A stretch of DNA of 64,000 bases. It comes from Pedobacter sp. (GTDB lineage Bacteria > Bacteroidota > Bacteroidia > Sphingobacteriales > Sphingobacteriaceae). The translations under genes and the position numbers were made by a program. The stretch lies in contig SSFR01000007.1 of assembly GCA_008015505.1 (NCBI GenBank), forward strand, positions 62,001 to 126,000. The letters run 5' to 3'. The notes beneath the pieces are model-generated. The model had not been told where the DNA came from. It worked only from the letters and a program-made list of their open reading frames with translations, and searched no databases. This document shows, piece after piece, positions 44,675-53,528 of the stretch; the stretch's first letter is position 1, and every line of letters begins with the position of its first letter.

Positions 44675-46345
44675 ATGATAATGATTGGAAAGAAGTGGTG
44701 TCTGAGTATTGGGTTCCTTTGGGCGTGTACAGCGGTATATGCACAGAGTTTAGCTGATGCTAAAAAAGCCATCGATGCAGAACAGTATCAGAAGAGTAAA
44801 TCGATGCTTCAGGTTTTGACTGTTAATCAGCCTACTAACGCAGAGAATTATTTCTATTTGGGTAGTGTTTATATGAAAACAGACCATCCTGATTCAGCAA
44901 AAATGATCTTTAGCAAAGGGGTATCTATCAATGTTAATTATCCGTTGAATTATGTAGGACAAGGAGCTGTCGCATTAGCAGAAGGGGACTCAGTGGTAGC
45001 AAAAGAACGTTTTGATCGAGCGCTTTTACTAGCAGGTAGGCGAGATGTTTTGCCTTTTCTGAACATTGCTACAGCATATATTAAGACCTCTAAGCCAGAT
45101 TACGTACGAGCGTTGGCGTATTTAGAAAAAGCCAAGGAAATAAATGATAAGGATGCCGGGCTTTATTTGGTTATGGGAGATGCTTATCGAGGCCAGTTAA
45201 AAAATAGTGAGGCATATAGCGCCTATCGTACTGCTTTTGATCTTAATAAAACATTATTACGTTCTAAGGTGGAGCTTGGTGTAATCAATAAAATGTCCAA
45301 AGCTTTTCAGGAATCGGTGGATGAGTTTAATAGTGTACTGTCCATCGATCCTAATTATGGTCCTGCATATCGTGAATTGGCTGAAACATATTACTTATGG
45401 GCTAATTCCGATGCAGCAAAGTATAGTGCAAGGATTAAACAAGCCTTATCATACTATGAGAAATATATGGACTTAACGGATCGCTCATTGGATTCCCGGA
45501 TGCGTCATGCTGATTTTTTAATTCTTGCCAAGGAATACAAAGCTTTAGAAGCTGAGGCGAATGAAATGGCTAAAATTGATCATGTAAATCCTAGAATATT
45601 GCGCTACAAAGCCTATGCTGCTTATGAAAATGGGAATTATGATTCTACTATTCAAGCTTTAAAAGACTTTATGGGTAAGGTTGATCCTAAACGCATTATT
45701 GCTCAGGATTATCTTTATTTAGGACGAGCAGAAATTAAGGTGGGATCAATAGATGAGGGTATTGAGGACTTTAAAAGAGCAATTAGTATAGATTCAACAA
45801 GTACCTCTGCAATGAGTGAGATAGGTAAAACACTTTATGATGCTAAAAAATACGGTCAAGCAGCTCAAGCTTATGAGTTATCAGTGAAAAACTCTAAGCG
45901 TAGTCTATTGGATTATTATTATTTAGGGTCGTCCTATTATTTTGATTACGGTTCGAGAAAAGTGTCTAATCAAAATGTGGATGCTACACTTTTAGCAAAA
46001 GCTGATTCTGCTTTTAGCTACTTAATACAACGTGCACCAACTACACATGCAGCTTGGCAGTTTAGGGGGCGTATCAATCGTCAGTTGGATGATGAAAATG
46101 ATAGTAAAGGGTTGGCTGTACCTTATTATGAAAAGTATATAGATATTATTACCGTGACTAAACCAGAACTTGCTGCTAAAAATGTGCCCGGTTTGGTAGA
46201 AGCATATACCTATTTAGGCTCTGTGGCTGCAAGGAGAGATCGAAATAATGGCAAAGCGAAAGAATATTTCGATAAAGTGTTAGCACTTGACCCTAATAAT
46301 GAAGTGGTCAAACAAGCATTAAAGGCAATTAGTCCGAAGAAGTAG
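44675..46345 (+). CDS. Exported TPR-repeat protein of the TonB operon
   Basis: A 556-residue protein with a signal peptide (WCLSIGFLWACTAVYAQ) and many tetratricopeptide repeats (NAENYFYLGSVYMKTDHPDS; YGPAYRELAETYYLWANSDA; KAKEFYDKVLALDPNNEVVK). It ends the exbB-exbD-exbD-tonB-PstS-TPR series, a gene order recurrent in Bacteroidota, and may be a periplasmic scaffold in TonB-dependent uptake. Start at 44675 or at the second Met (44681). Confidence 0.85.
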   Translation: MIMIGKKWCLSIGFLWACTAVYAQSLADAKKAIDAEQYQKSKSMLQVLTVNQPTNAENYFYLGSVYMKTDHPDSAKMIFSKGVSINVNYPLNYVGQGAVALAEGDSVVAKERFDRALLLAGRRDVLPFLNIATAYIKTSKPDYVRALAYLEKAKEINDKDAGLYLVMGDAYRGQLKNSEAYSAYRTAFDLNKTLLRSKVELGVINKMSKAFQESVDEFNSVLSIDPNYGPAYRELAETYYLWANSDAAKYSARIKQALSYYEKYMDLTDRSLDSRMRHADFLILAKEYKALEAEANEMAKIDHVNPRILRYKAYAAYENGNYDSTIQALKDFMGKVDPKRIIAQDYLYLGRAEIKVGSIDEGIEDFKRAISIDSTSTSAMSEIGKTLYDAKKYGQAAQAYELSVKNSKRSLLDYYYLGSSYYFDYGSRKVSNQNVDATLLAKADSAFSYLIQRAPTTHAAWQFRGRINRQLDDENDSKGLAVPYYEKYIDIITVTKPELAAKNVPGLVEAYTYLGSVAARRDRNNGKAKEYFDKVLALDPNNEVVKQALKAISPKK

Positions 46346-46499
46346 ATTTTCGTGGATTTGATTTTAAGAATTCTTCCTGTTGCTGAACAAGCTCTAATAT
46401 ATCTTGTCTTAATAGTGGTCACAGAATCTAAATAAAGCTTACCTTCTTTCCATCTACCGATGATGACTATATTGATAGCTCTCGTGTGTCATTAAATTA

Positions 46500-46542
46500 A
46501 AACCAAAGCCCATTTAAATTTTGCTTAAACAGGCTTTGGTTT
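46500..46542. terminator. Terminator between TPR gene and cryptic operon
   Basis: AAACCAAAGCC and GGCTTTGGTTT form an 11-bp stem with a 21-base loop; a T-run (GGCATTTTTTT) follows on the plus strand. It serves the convergent ends of the TonB operon and the leftward cluster. Confidence 0.75.
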
Positions 46543-46565
46543 GGCATTTTTTTAATTCGATTTTA

Positions 46566-48479
46566 CTACATCGCCTGAATGTGTAAATGGTCTAATGCAT
46601 CAGCAAAGAGGAAGAGAATATTTGCTCCTCGAGTTGCAGCATTATCGATAGCGGTTTTCAGTGTATTGCGTGAGTTTGTATTGGCAATAAAGTTGAGATC
46701 AGTAGCTGTTCTTCCAGATGGAGAGTGTTCATTGTATTGATTGGGAAGAAATAAATTTCCAGTAGTGGGAAGGTCCTGATACTGTGGCAACAGTGTCGGA
46801 GGTGTGGTATTGGCATACACCGTAATGTGGTTATTGTATGTCCTGAAATCGTGTTCAGCCCCTGATCCGTCCGCATAAGGTGGGCGTGGTAGTCCAAGGG
46901 CATAATTTCCTGGTGCTAAGTTATTGATGGCAGCCACGACCGCATTCAAACACTGTGCTTGATTACGAACATCAATGCGAATGCCATCGATATGAGTTAA
47001 ATCTACCGCTGTACCATTGGAGTGATGCGAAGAACGCGGTCTAATATAGCTCAGGATTCCAAAAGCCGGATTAGCGCTTTGATTATGATTTAGCGAAAAA
47101 TAAAGCATTTGATTGATGCTTTGAAGTAGGGATAGCGAAGGAACAAAGGTGTTGTCACCCAGTTGATAGTTACCATTGGTCCGGATGTATTCTAATTGCT
47201 GCCTGATATTGCTTGGAATATTTACCCGACCGGGATTGGAAAGAATGTCATTTACCACTTCTTGGATGGTTACGCTCTGTGCGGAAGATATACTTTGTCC
47301 AGTAGATGGCGGAGTATCGTATTGGATGAGGTTATTATGATCGATAATAGATATGAGTGAATCGGCATAACCTGGATCAGTGGCATATCCGGCTCGGGCA
47401 ATTTCTCTAGCAAATTGACGTCCGTCATTAGTATGGTTGAAAGCTTCTCGGTATCTGCTGTTATTTACTAAAAAATTGCCATGATCATTGAAACTGTCGG
47501 TGGCACTAGCATATGCTCTAAAATAGTCTTTTACTCGCCAGCGGTATTTAGTTGCACCACTGCTATCAGTAAAGGCTTCGATAGAAATAATCTCGGGGTA
47601 TGGATGACGACTCTGATCGTTATCGTTATGAATTTCGGTGGTGGTTAATAGTTGTCTTTGTCCTGTCCAGCTTGAACCGGCTTTAATACCAAAAAAGTTG
47701 AGACTAGGAGCATGCCTACCCCAACCTGATTCTAAGGCTGCTTGTGCCAGTGTCACTGAGGCTGGAACACGAGTGGTACGCATACTATCGATTGCATTTT
47801 GCGAATACTGACTAATAAAATCAGTCTGAACTGAAAATTCTCCTGATAAACTATTCCAACTAGCAGCGATGGATTGTGCACTTGAAGTTCCTGTAAATAA
47901 GGCAATTTCTCGGTTTCTTCTGTTTATTAAACCTTGTGAGTCAACAGGCCGCCCATTGATCCTGACTTTTACCCATTTTCTCATTTCGGTGGGTACGGCA
48001 TCGTAATTGCCTTGATTAAGTAAACGACGTAGGGTGGAACGATTCCAAGCACCCGTACCAATGTTGTATACGAAGCTGGCTAGAGCGTCAAATTGATTTT
48101 GACTAAGGGTGACGGTGACGGTGTCGTTGAGCACTTGTTGGGTACTATTTATTCGGGTCATCAATAGTTCGGTAGCTCTCTCTTCGGTGATGCCATTAGT
48201 GTAGGGTTGTTCAGAGGCATCTCCATTGCAATTGCCATGATGAATGAGTGTACCATAACCAATGGTACAATGTCCAGCTTGATCATTATATTTTTGTGGC
48301 ATGAAACGTTCAAACTGTTTGATGAGGTTGACCCCACTGGTGGAAACTTGCCAGTTATTAGTCAAAGCTCGTGATACGTCAGTAGATGCAGCCACCGACA
48401 GTGTTTTGGTAATTTGACGCTTTTTATCAGGTGAATCTAATAATAAGGTATTCATCTGGATGAATCTGTTGTCTGACAT
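46566..48479 (-). CDS. Three-domain peptidoglycan hydrolase: GH24 lysozyme, GH73 glucosaminidase, M15-like peptidase
   Basis: A 637-residue protein. Residues about 45-195 are T4-type lysozyme (GH24): Glu57, Asp66 and Thr72 reproduce the T4 E11/D20/T26 spacing in FERFMPQKYNDQAGHCTIGY. Residues about 215-400 are a FlgJ-type GH73 domain with ASVTLAQAALESGWG (Glu250) and NFFGIKAG. Residues about 430-637 look like an M15-type peptidase, with SSHHSNGTAVDL (480-495) and a final DHLHIQ. It could cut both glycan and peptide bonds. No signal peptide. Last gene of the cryptic operon, 101 bases after the M15 gene. Confidence 0.85.
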   Translation of the reverse strand: MSDNRFIQMNTLLLDSPDKKRQITKTLSVAASTDVSRALTNNWQVSTSGVNLIKQFERFMPQKYNDQAGHCTIGYGTLIHHGNCNGDASEQPYTNGITEERATELLMTRINSTQQVLNDTVTVTLSQNQFDALASFVYNIGTGAWNRSTLRRLLNQGNYDAVPTEMRKWVKVRINGRPVDSQGLINRRNREIALFTGTSSAQSIAASWNSLSGEFSVQTDFISQYSQNAIDSMRTTRVPASVTLAQAALESGWGRHAPSLNFFGIKAGSSWTGQRQLLTTTEIHNDNDQSRHPYPEIISIEAFTDSSGATKYRWRVKDYFRAYASATDSFNDHGNFLVNNSRYREAFNHTNDGRQFAREIARAGYATDPGYADSLISIIDHNNLIQYDTPPSTGQSISSAQSVTIQEVVNDILSNPGRVNIPSNIRQQLEYIRTNGNYQLGDNTFVPSLSLLQSINQMLYFSLNHNQSANPAFGILSYIRPRSSHHSNGTAVDLTHIDGIRIDVRNQAQCLNAVVAAINNLAPGNYALGLPRPPYADGSGAEHDFRTYNNHITVYANTTPPTLLPQYQDLPTTGNLFLPNQYNEHSPSGRTATDLNFIANTNSRNTLKTAIDNAATRGANILFLFADALDHLHIQAM

Positions 48480-48580
48480 AGGTTTTAGTATTTAATGATT
48501 TCGCCGTTAATGAGGTGTTGCGTATTTCAACATTTTTAGTGCCTCTAAAGTTTATCTGAATTTAAGATTTAGGACAGTTC

Positions 48581-50239
48581 TTATAGAACTTTTCCCAATT
48601 CAAAATGCATCCCATCTTTATGTCCATTAAAGTGTCCTCCCCAGAAAAAACCATTGTTGCCAGCAATGGTTACTAATTCGCGTACAGATCCATTTTGTCC
48701 GACCAGGGCAGGCTCACCACCAAATGTGTTCCAGGGAGCATTGATGTCGAAAGCAGTTCCCCAGGCATGGTTACTTAGTGGCCTTGGTGAGCGACTTTGT
48801 GTGCCTCTTATAAATCTGGGGGCATATCCACCCTCAAAAGTTTGTATTCGATCGAGTAAGCCGGCAGCTTCCCAAGCAGCCCAAAGTCTAATTAATGCAT
48901 CGGCTCCCAATCGGTGAAACGCGATCGTGCCATTTTGTATAGTTTGGTTGCCAAATCGTTTGCCGTTTAATTGGGGGATGCTCACATTGGTGATATTTGT
49001 GTTGCGCCAATCCCCTAGGACTCGGATGCCATCGCCGTTAAAAGTCGATGGATCAGGCTCGTAGTCAAAGTGTCCATAAATTTGTAGTCTTTCGCTTGTG
49101 TTATAGGGCCTGATGGTAGTGGGGCGTTCTGGATAATTGGTACTATGAATATCAACAGTTAATGAGTTAGATGTTGTTGATAGATTGGGTGGGGCTGTAT
49201 TTACTTGATTTGTGTTTGATTTTTTTTGAATATCTTCGAGATCGTGTAAAAATTCAGTAGGATCAAAATCCATCTCACTACTTAATTTTTTGTTTGATTT
49301 GGGCTGTTTGCTTACCGTTTTTTTTACCTGGTTTATTTTTTTCTCAGTTTGATTGATAGCGTCCAGATCATCAAAGCGCTTCTCGAGTTCACTGGTGTTT
49401 AGAGGGATGGTTCCCAGGTTATAGGCATTGGCATACTGCATATTTTCCTTGATGCGATCGAAGATAGCATGCGGATTTTCTGATGGATCAGCTTGTTTTG
49501 TTTTGGGTGCATTTGGTTCGATTGATTGTTGTTTACCCAATTCACTTCTGTCCACTGTTTTTCCTGATGCTGAGTCGTACACTTTTTGACCTGAAAGAAT
49601 GGCTTGTAGGTCATTGATTAACTCTTGTTCTTTGGCCGATTGTGTTTCGCTGGTATTAGGGTTAGCTAGAGGTTGATGATCGGGAGCAGATGTTCGCGTT
49701 TGATTAATGTTTGATTCAAGGGGAAATGTTGGCGGTGCGTCGTATGTATTTAAAGATTGAGCTTGGGCGCTTAGTGTATTACTGGAGGCGAAGGGCTCTA
49801 ATATGCTGGTTTGATATTCTTGATCTGTGCCTGTCGGATTAGAATTGATGGGTTGATTGGATAATGTGGGATCACTCGAGTAATAGGACAGAGAATTGAT
49901 AACATCGTGGTTATTCTCTATCGTATTGAACGATTTTGTAATATAGTTGGAAGAGCTATCTGCAGGAGAAAAGGAATAGCCCACCACATATTCTTCTTCT
50001 TCTGATTCATTAGGGGTAGACTGTTCTACCACATATTCTTCTTCTGACTCACCTGGCAGTGCTGATGCCTGCACAATATATTCTTCCTCAATGGATTGCC
50101 CATAGGCACGTAGTGGTTGTGGAATCACTCCCCCGTCATCAAAATTAGTTGCTGTGGTTATTTTTATTTTTTTATTAAATCCATAATAGTCACTGAGCAA
50201 ATCGTCATAGTTGTCAAATAATTTCCGCTTCCTTTTCAT
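48581..50239 (-). CDS. M15-family D,D-/L,D-peptidase with long acidic N-terminal region
   Basis: A 552-residue protein. The C-terminal domain (about 390-552) has the M15 zinc site: SNHAWGTAFDIN (His491, Asp498) and GMHFEL (His545). The first 390 residues are disordered-looking, Ser/Asn/Gln-rich, with three degenerate acidic repeats (SIEEEYIVQ, ESEEEYVVEQ, ESEEEEYVVGY). No signal peptide. The fused tail suggests that the peptidase is tethered to, or assembled with, another component of the cluster. The next gene encodes another M15-like domain. Confidence 0.82.
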   Translation of the reverse strand: MKRKRKLFDNYDDLLSDYYGFNKKIKITTATNFDDGGVIPQPLRAYGQSIEEEYIVQASALPGESEEEYVVEQSTPNESEEEEYVVGYSFSPADSSSNYITKSFNTIENNHDVINSLSYYSSDPTLSNQPINSNPTGTDQEYQTSILEPFASSNTLSAQAQSLNTYDAPPTFPLESNINQTRTSAPDHQPLANPNTSETQSAKEQELINDLQAILSGQKVYDSASGKTVDRSELGKQQSIEPNAPKTKQADPSENPHAIFDRIKENMQYANAYNLGTIPLNTSELEKRFDDLDAINQTEKKINQVKKTVSKQPKSNKKLSSEMDFDPTEFLHDLEDIQKKSNTNQVNTAPPNLSTTSNSLTVDIHSTNYPERPTTIRPYNTSERLQIYGHFDYEPDPSTFNGDGIRVLGDWRNTNITNVSIPQLNGKRFGNQTIQNGTIAFHRLGADALIRLWAAWEAAGLLDRIQTFEGGYAPRFIRGTQSRSPRPLSNHAWGTAFDINAPWNTFGGEPALVGQNGSVRELVTIAGNNGFFWGGHFNGHKDGMHFELGKVL

Positions 50240-50250
50240 GGTGGTAGGGG

Positions 50251-51003
50251 TTAAATGCGAATGTTCATTTTTACGATAGCGTAGGGGTCTAGGGTTAAGA
50301 TCAATTCATTTTCTTGCCCTGAGATATGACTTTTATTTAAAGCTATCTTGAGTTCATCAGAGCTGGAGTGAACTACTTCAGCAAGTTTATTGTTTAATAC
50401 AGCCACAGGTGGATAGTTTTGATTAAGGGAAAAATTTTGTCCTTTGAGATGTAGATAAGGCAGATTGTTGTCATCTAAGGATAAACTCACTGACCGTACC
50501 ATAGGTGGATTTTGGTTTCGTCTAGATTTTTGTATTTGATTGGCTAAGGTTTTGAAATCGATGGTATCATCGGATACACGTGCGATGTCTACTTTTTTAC
50601 TTTCGAGCTGATTGAGATCATCGACTGATGTGACCCCTATTTTGCGAAGTTTGTTTTTAGTTTTTTGGTCGATGTTGATTTGGTCAATGGATGTATCTCC
50701 CTTTACATTGGTCATTTTAGTAGTTGCTCGAACCTGTTGATCGGTGATGGAACCAAGTTGTATATTCACTTTTGATGCGCCTTGTTGTCCGGGTTGGGCA
50801 GTAATAAATTTGATGTTATCTCCATCAAATGTGGGGAAGATATTGAGATCGATAGCTAAATCTTTGACTGTATAAGTTAGTTGTTTGTTGATTGCCTTGA
50901 TTGCTAGGGTTTCGCGTGTTTTGTCAAGCTCAACTACGAGTGAGTCGACAAAATCTTCCAGATTCCAATAGGTATTATTGCTATTATTGGTTTCGGTTGC
51001 CAT
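50251..51003 (-). CDS. Cryptic-operon protein with HhH-like and IPT/TIG-like regions
   Basis: A 250-residue protein of no recognised family. Residues about 110-140 (INIDQKTKNKLRKIGVTSVD) resemble a helix-hairpin-helix. The last 85 residues (LSLDDNNLPYLHLKGQNFSL onwards) look like an IPT/TIG-type beta sandwich. Acidic, no signal peptide. It overlaps the upstream gene by 20 bases and precedes the M15 gene by 11, so all three are probably made together. Confidence 0.6.
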   Translation of the reverse strand: MATETNNSNNTYWNLEDFVDSLVVELDKTRETLAIKAINKQLTYTVKDLAIDLNIFPTFDGDNIKFITAQPGQQGASKVNIQLGSITDQQVRATTKMTNVKGDTSIDQINIDQKTKNKLRKIGVTSVDDLNQLESKKVDIARVSDDTIDFKTLANQIQKSRRNQNPPMVRSVSLSLDDNNLPYLHLKGQNFSLNQNYPPVAVLNNKLAEVVHSSSDELKIALNKSHISGQENELILTLDPYAIVKMNIRI

Positions 51004-51259
51004 CTTCCAGATGTGTTTTAGCTTTTAGCGTGATGTTATGGTATGATGGACGAAAAGAGGTATCAACTCGGTATAAAGGGGGGATTGCCCCGATGGTTAC
51101 CTTCCCATTTTCATCCACAACGATGTCGAGTTCAACCGGTGTCCCTATCTCAATTTCGTCGATGTAGAAATGAATGCCATTGTCCTCATCGTTGATATTA
51201 CCTTTGATATCAAGCACTTTTTCAATGATTTGTCCGAAACTGATGAATGCGCTATCCAT
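50984..51259 (-). CDS. Small cryptic-operon protein
   Basis: A 91-residue acidic protein (MDSAFISFGQIIEKVLDIKG...). The middle is beta-rich (DEIEIGTPVELDIVVDENGK). No family known to me. It overlaps its neighbours by 8 bases upstream and 20 bases downstream, strong evidence of translational coupling in this operon. Confidence 0.6.
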   Translation of the reverse strand: MDSAFISFGQIIEKVLDIKGNINDEDNGIHFYIDEIEIGTPVELDIVVDENGKVTIGAIPPLYRVDTSFRPSYHNITLKAKTHLEDGNRNQ

Positions 51260-51434
51260 TAGATTGTGGTTTGATGTTAACCGGTGTTAGCGCTACTTTA
51301 GTATTGATTTCAATATCAAAACCATCAAAATGGTATTCCACTTCGAGATTTTCACTTGATTTTGAATCCAAGCTGTCTGTGTCCTTATCGTCGGTCATAT
51401 AACGAACTAGTGGGTCATAAGTAGTGTTTATCAT
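51252..51434 (-). CDS. Small acidic cryptic-operon protein
   Basis: A 60-residue acidic protein (DDKDTDSLDSKSSENLEVEY), with a possible beta-strand pair at the C-terminus (FDIEINTKVALTPVNIKP). It sits 16 bases after the 688-aa gene and overlaps the 91-aa gene by 8. Function unknown. Confidence 0.55.
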   Translation of the reverse strand: MINTTYDPLVRYMTDDKDTDSLDSKSSENLEVEYHFDGFDIEINTKVALTPVNIKPQSNG

Positions 51435-51450
51435 GGTAGTGGTGTGTTAG

Positions 51451-53517
51451 TTAATTATTGTTTGATTTTAATCCTAAAATCCGGGCACTTATGGGCAATG
51501 GAAATTTAATTTTAACAGGTGTGATATGGCTGGCATATCCATTTTCATTGAGTGACTCAATTTTACCTAAAGTCAATTCGGTTAGTTTAAAAATGGGTAT
51601 TACCCAAATGGTTCCCTGCTCGTAGGATTTGCCTTTAAGTTTGATATTGTGTATCAATTCAGAGGCGTTCGTTCGTGTGAAATCTAGGTTTTTAAGGGCA
51701 TTTAGTTTTTCTTCGTCCAATAATTTTTCGCCATCCCATCCATCCATGAGTTTATTTATTTCGGATAAACTTAATTCGATTCCAGCTTTCATCTTTCCAG
51801 CTGTGGTATCAATTAGACTTTCTTTGTCTTTAGGTTCGATGGATAACTTGGTGTCGGTTAATCCATTGGATGTATGATCGGGGGCGATGGAGAAGGTATA
51901 TTTTAGATCCACTTCTAGTTCCCAGCTAAACTTTTTCTTTCCTGTGACGGGTGATTGCCATATTTTGTTCCAAAAGCTTCGATATAGTTTCATATCGCTA
52001 AGCTCTTTTTCTTGTGAAACGGTTGTTCCTTGATCTTGGAAAAAGTATTGTCCTACAAATAGGGCATGACATGAGCCAACAGCTTTGAATTCTTTTTGCC
52101 CTTTCGTTAACCAGCGCATCTCGACAAAAATGTCTAGGGCATTTTGTAGCGGAATACTGGCGAGCTCATTTTTCGAAAACTCGAAGTCGGAAATGGTATT
52201 GGCAATGACATCTTTTCTTTTAAAGGTTTTGATGAGATAAATTTTTTGAGTAGTTGTATCCTTAAAGGAAAAGGTATAGATGGCTTTTGGTAATGGGCTT
52301 TTAGGGGTAGTGGGGGTGTTGATTTTTATTTTGAAAATAATTCGATCGCTTTTTTGTAGGATGAGTGTGTCTTGGCCTATATACTTTTGCGGTTCTAAAT
52401 TTTCGAATGTGAGTAATACATTATTGCTAAGTGTGAATGCTTCGGTATTTAATAAGCTATGTGCAGTAGCTACAGCTGGAGTAGGTGCCGGAGCTGGTGC
52501 AGCTGCGGGTTGATTTTGTAGTTGAGCCAATAATTGAGCTAAAACTGCCGGATCAATTGTTTGCGCAGGATTTTGTCCCGTGGATGCTTGATTTTGTAGT
52601 AGTTGTTGCATCATTAATCGGCGCTGTACTTCACTGGCTAGGCCTGACATGAGCTGATTATTGGCTTGTTGAACTTGTAGCCGATGCTGTTGCGTAGCGT
52701 TGACTAGCTGAGGAAGTAGTTGTAGTCCTTGCTGTATAATTGGGCCTGCTAGTGTTGCAAGCAGGGCATCGTCAATACCGAAAACCATGGCGTTAGACAA
52801 AGGGCCATTATTTTGACCATTCATAAATCGGTTCGAGATATGATGGTCCTGGTGAAATATAGATTGTTGGGTGCTTACGCCTGTTAGGGATGGTAATAAA
52901 GCCCTTAACAAGCTGGAAAGTATACCTGCAATATTGGTTGATTGTTGTGTTGTTTGTACGGTATTGCTGCCGGTATTCGGGTTTGAAGCATTTCCATTGG
53001 GCTGGGTCAATAGATTGATAGCCGCAGGCAGGACAGCTCGGGCTACATTGCCAATGAGCTCCTCAAAGGAGTATTGCGTAGCCAATTCCTGTTGATTTTT
53101 ACTGATGCTTCTACTTGGATTGAACGTTAACTGACTCATTGGTATGCTTGCGATTGTTGATATCCCAAAATTTGTTGTGTTTATTTCCTTTAATGCAAAA
53201 GGGATTTTAACGACATCAGATACAGCTAGAGATTTGCCCTTTTCGTCTTTTGCACTAATTAATTGGATATAACAGCTAGTTCTATTAAAATAATTTTTAG
53301 GTAATCGTATTTCTTCTGAGGTATCACCCATGAAGAAGGTTTTCTTTTTTGCTTTAAAAGGGGTGGAGCGCGTAATATTTGCAACCCATTGGATACCACC
53401 CCTTACATCGGTATTTTGTCCAATAGTAAATTTATAAAAGGTGTTTGTGCCAATGTCTATTTTAAATCGGTAATGGTTTTTATCGGCTGCGCCCCAATGT
53501 AAAATAGCTAATGCCAT
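51451..53517 (-). CDS. Large cryptic-operon protein, three-part architecture
   Basis: A 688-residue protein of no recognised family. Residues about 1-135 form a beta-rich domain (HWGAADKNHYRFKIDIGTNT); about 165-355 a Gln/Asn/Ala-rich low-complexity part ending in a Pro/Ala linker (QPAAAPAPAPTPAVATA); about 360-688 a second beta-rich region that repeats the theme of the first (ILQKSDRIIFKIKINTPTTP). No signal peptide. The duplicated beta domain with a flexible linker resembles a structural or adhesive component. Ends 16 bases before the 60-aa gene. Confidence 0.65.
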   Translation of the reverse strand: MALAILHWGAADKNHYRFKIDIGTNTFYKFTIGQNTDVRGGIQWVANITRSTPFKAKKKTFFMGDTSEEIRLPKNYFNRTSCYIQLISAKDEKGKSLAVSDVVKIPFALKEINTTNFGISTIASIPMSQLTFNPSRSISKNQQELATQYSFEELIGNVARAVLPAAINLLTQPNGNASNPNTGSNTVQTTQQSTNIAGILSSLLRALLPSLTGVSTQQSIFHQDHHISNRFMNGQNNGPLSNAMVFGIDDALLATLAGPIIQQGLQLLPQLVNATQQHRLQVQQANNQLMSGLASEVQRRLMMQQLLQNQASTGQNPAQTIDPAVLAQLLAQLQNQPAAAPAPAPTPAVATAHSLLNTEAFTLSNNVLLTFENLEPQKYIGQDTLILQKSDRIIFKIKINTPTTPKSPLPKAIYTFSFKDTTTQKIYLIKTFKRKDVIANTISDFEFSKNELASIPLQNALDIFVEMRWLTKGQKEFKAVGSCHALFVGQYFFQDQGTTVSQEKELSDMKLYRSFWNKIWQSPVTGKKKFSWELEVDLKYTFSIAPDHTSNGLTDTKLSIEPKDKESLIDTTAGKMKAGIELSLSEINKLMDGWDGEKLLDEEKLNALKNLDFTRTNASELIHNIKLKGKSYEQGTIWVIPIFKLTELTLGKIESLNENGYASHITPVKIKFPLPISARILGLKSNNN

Positions 53518-53528
53518 AATTTCGAGCT

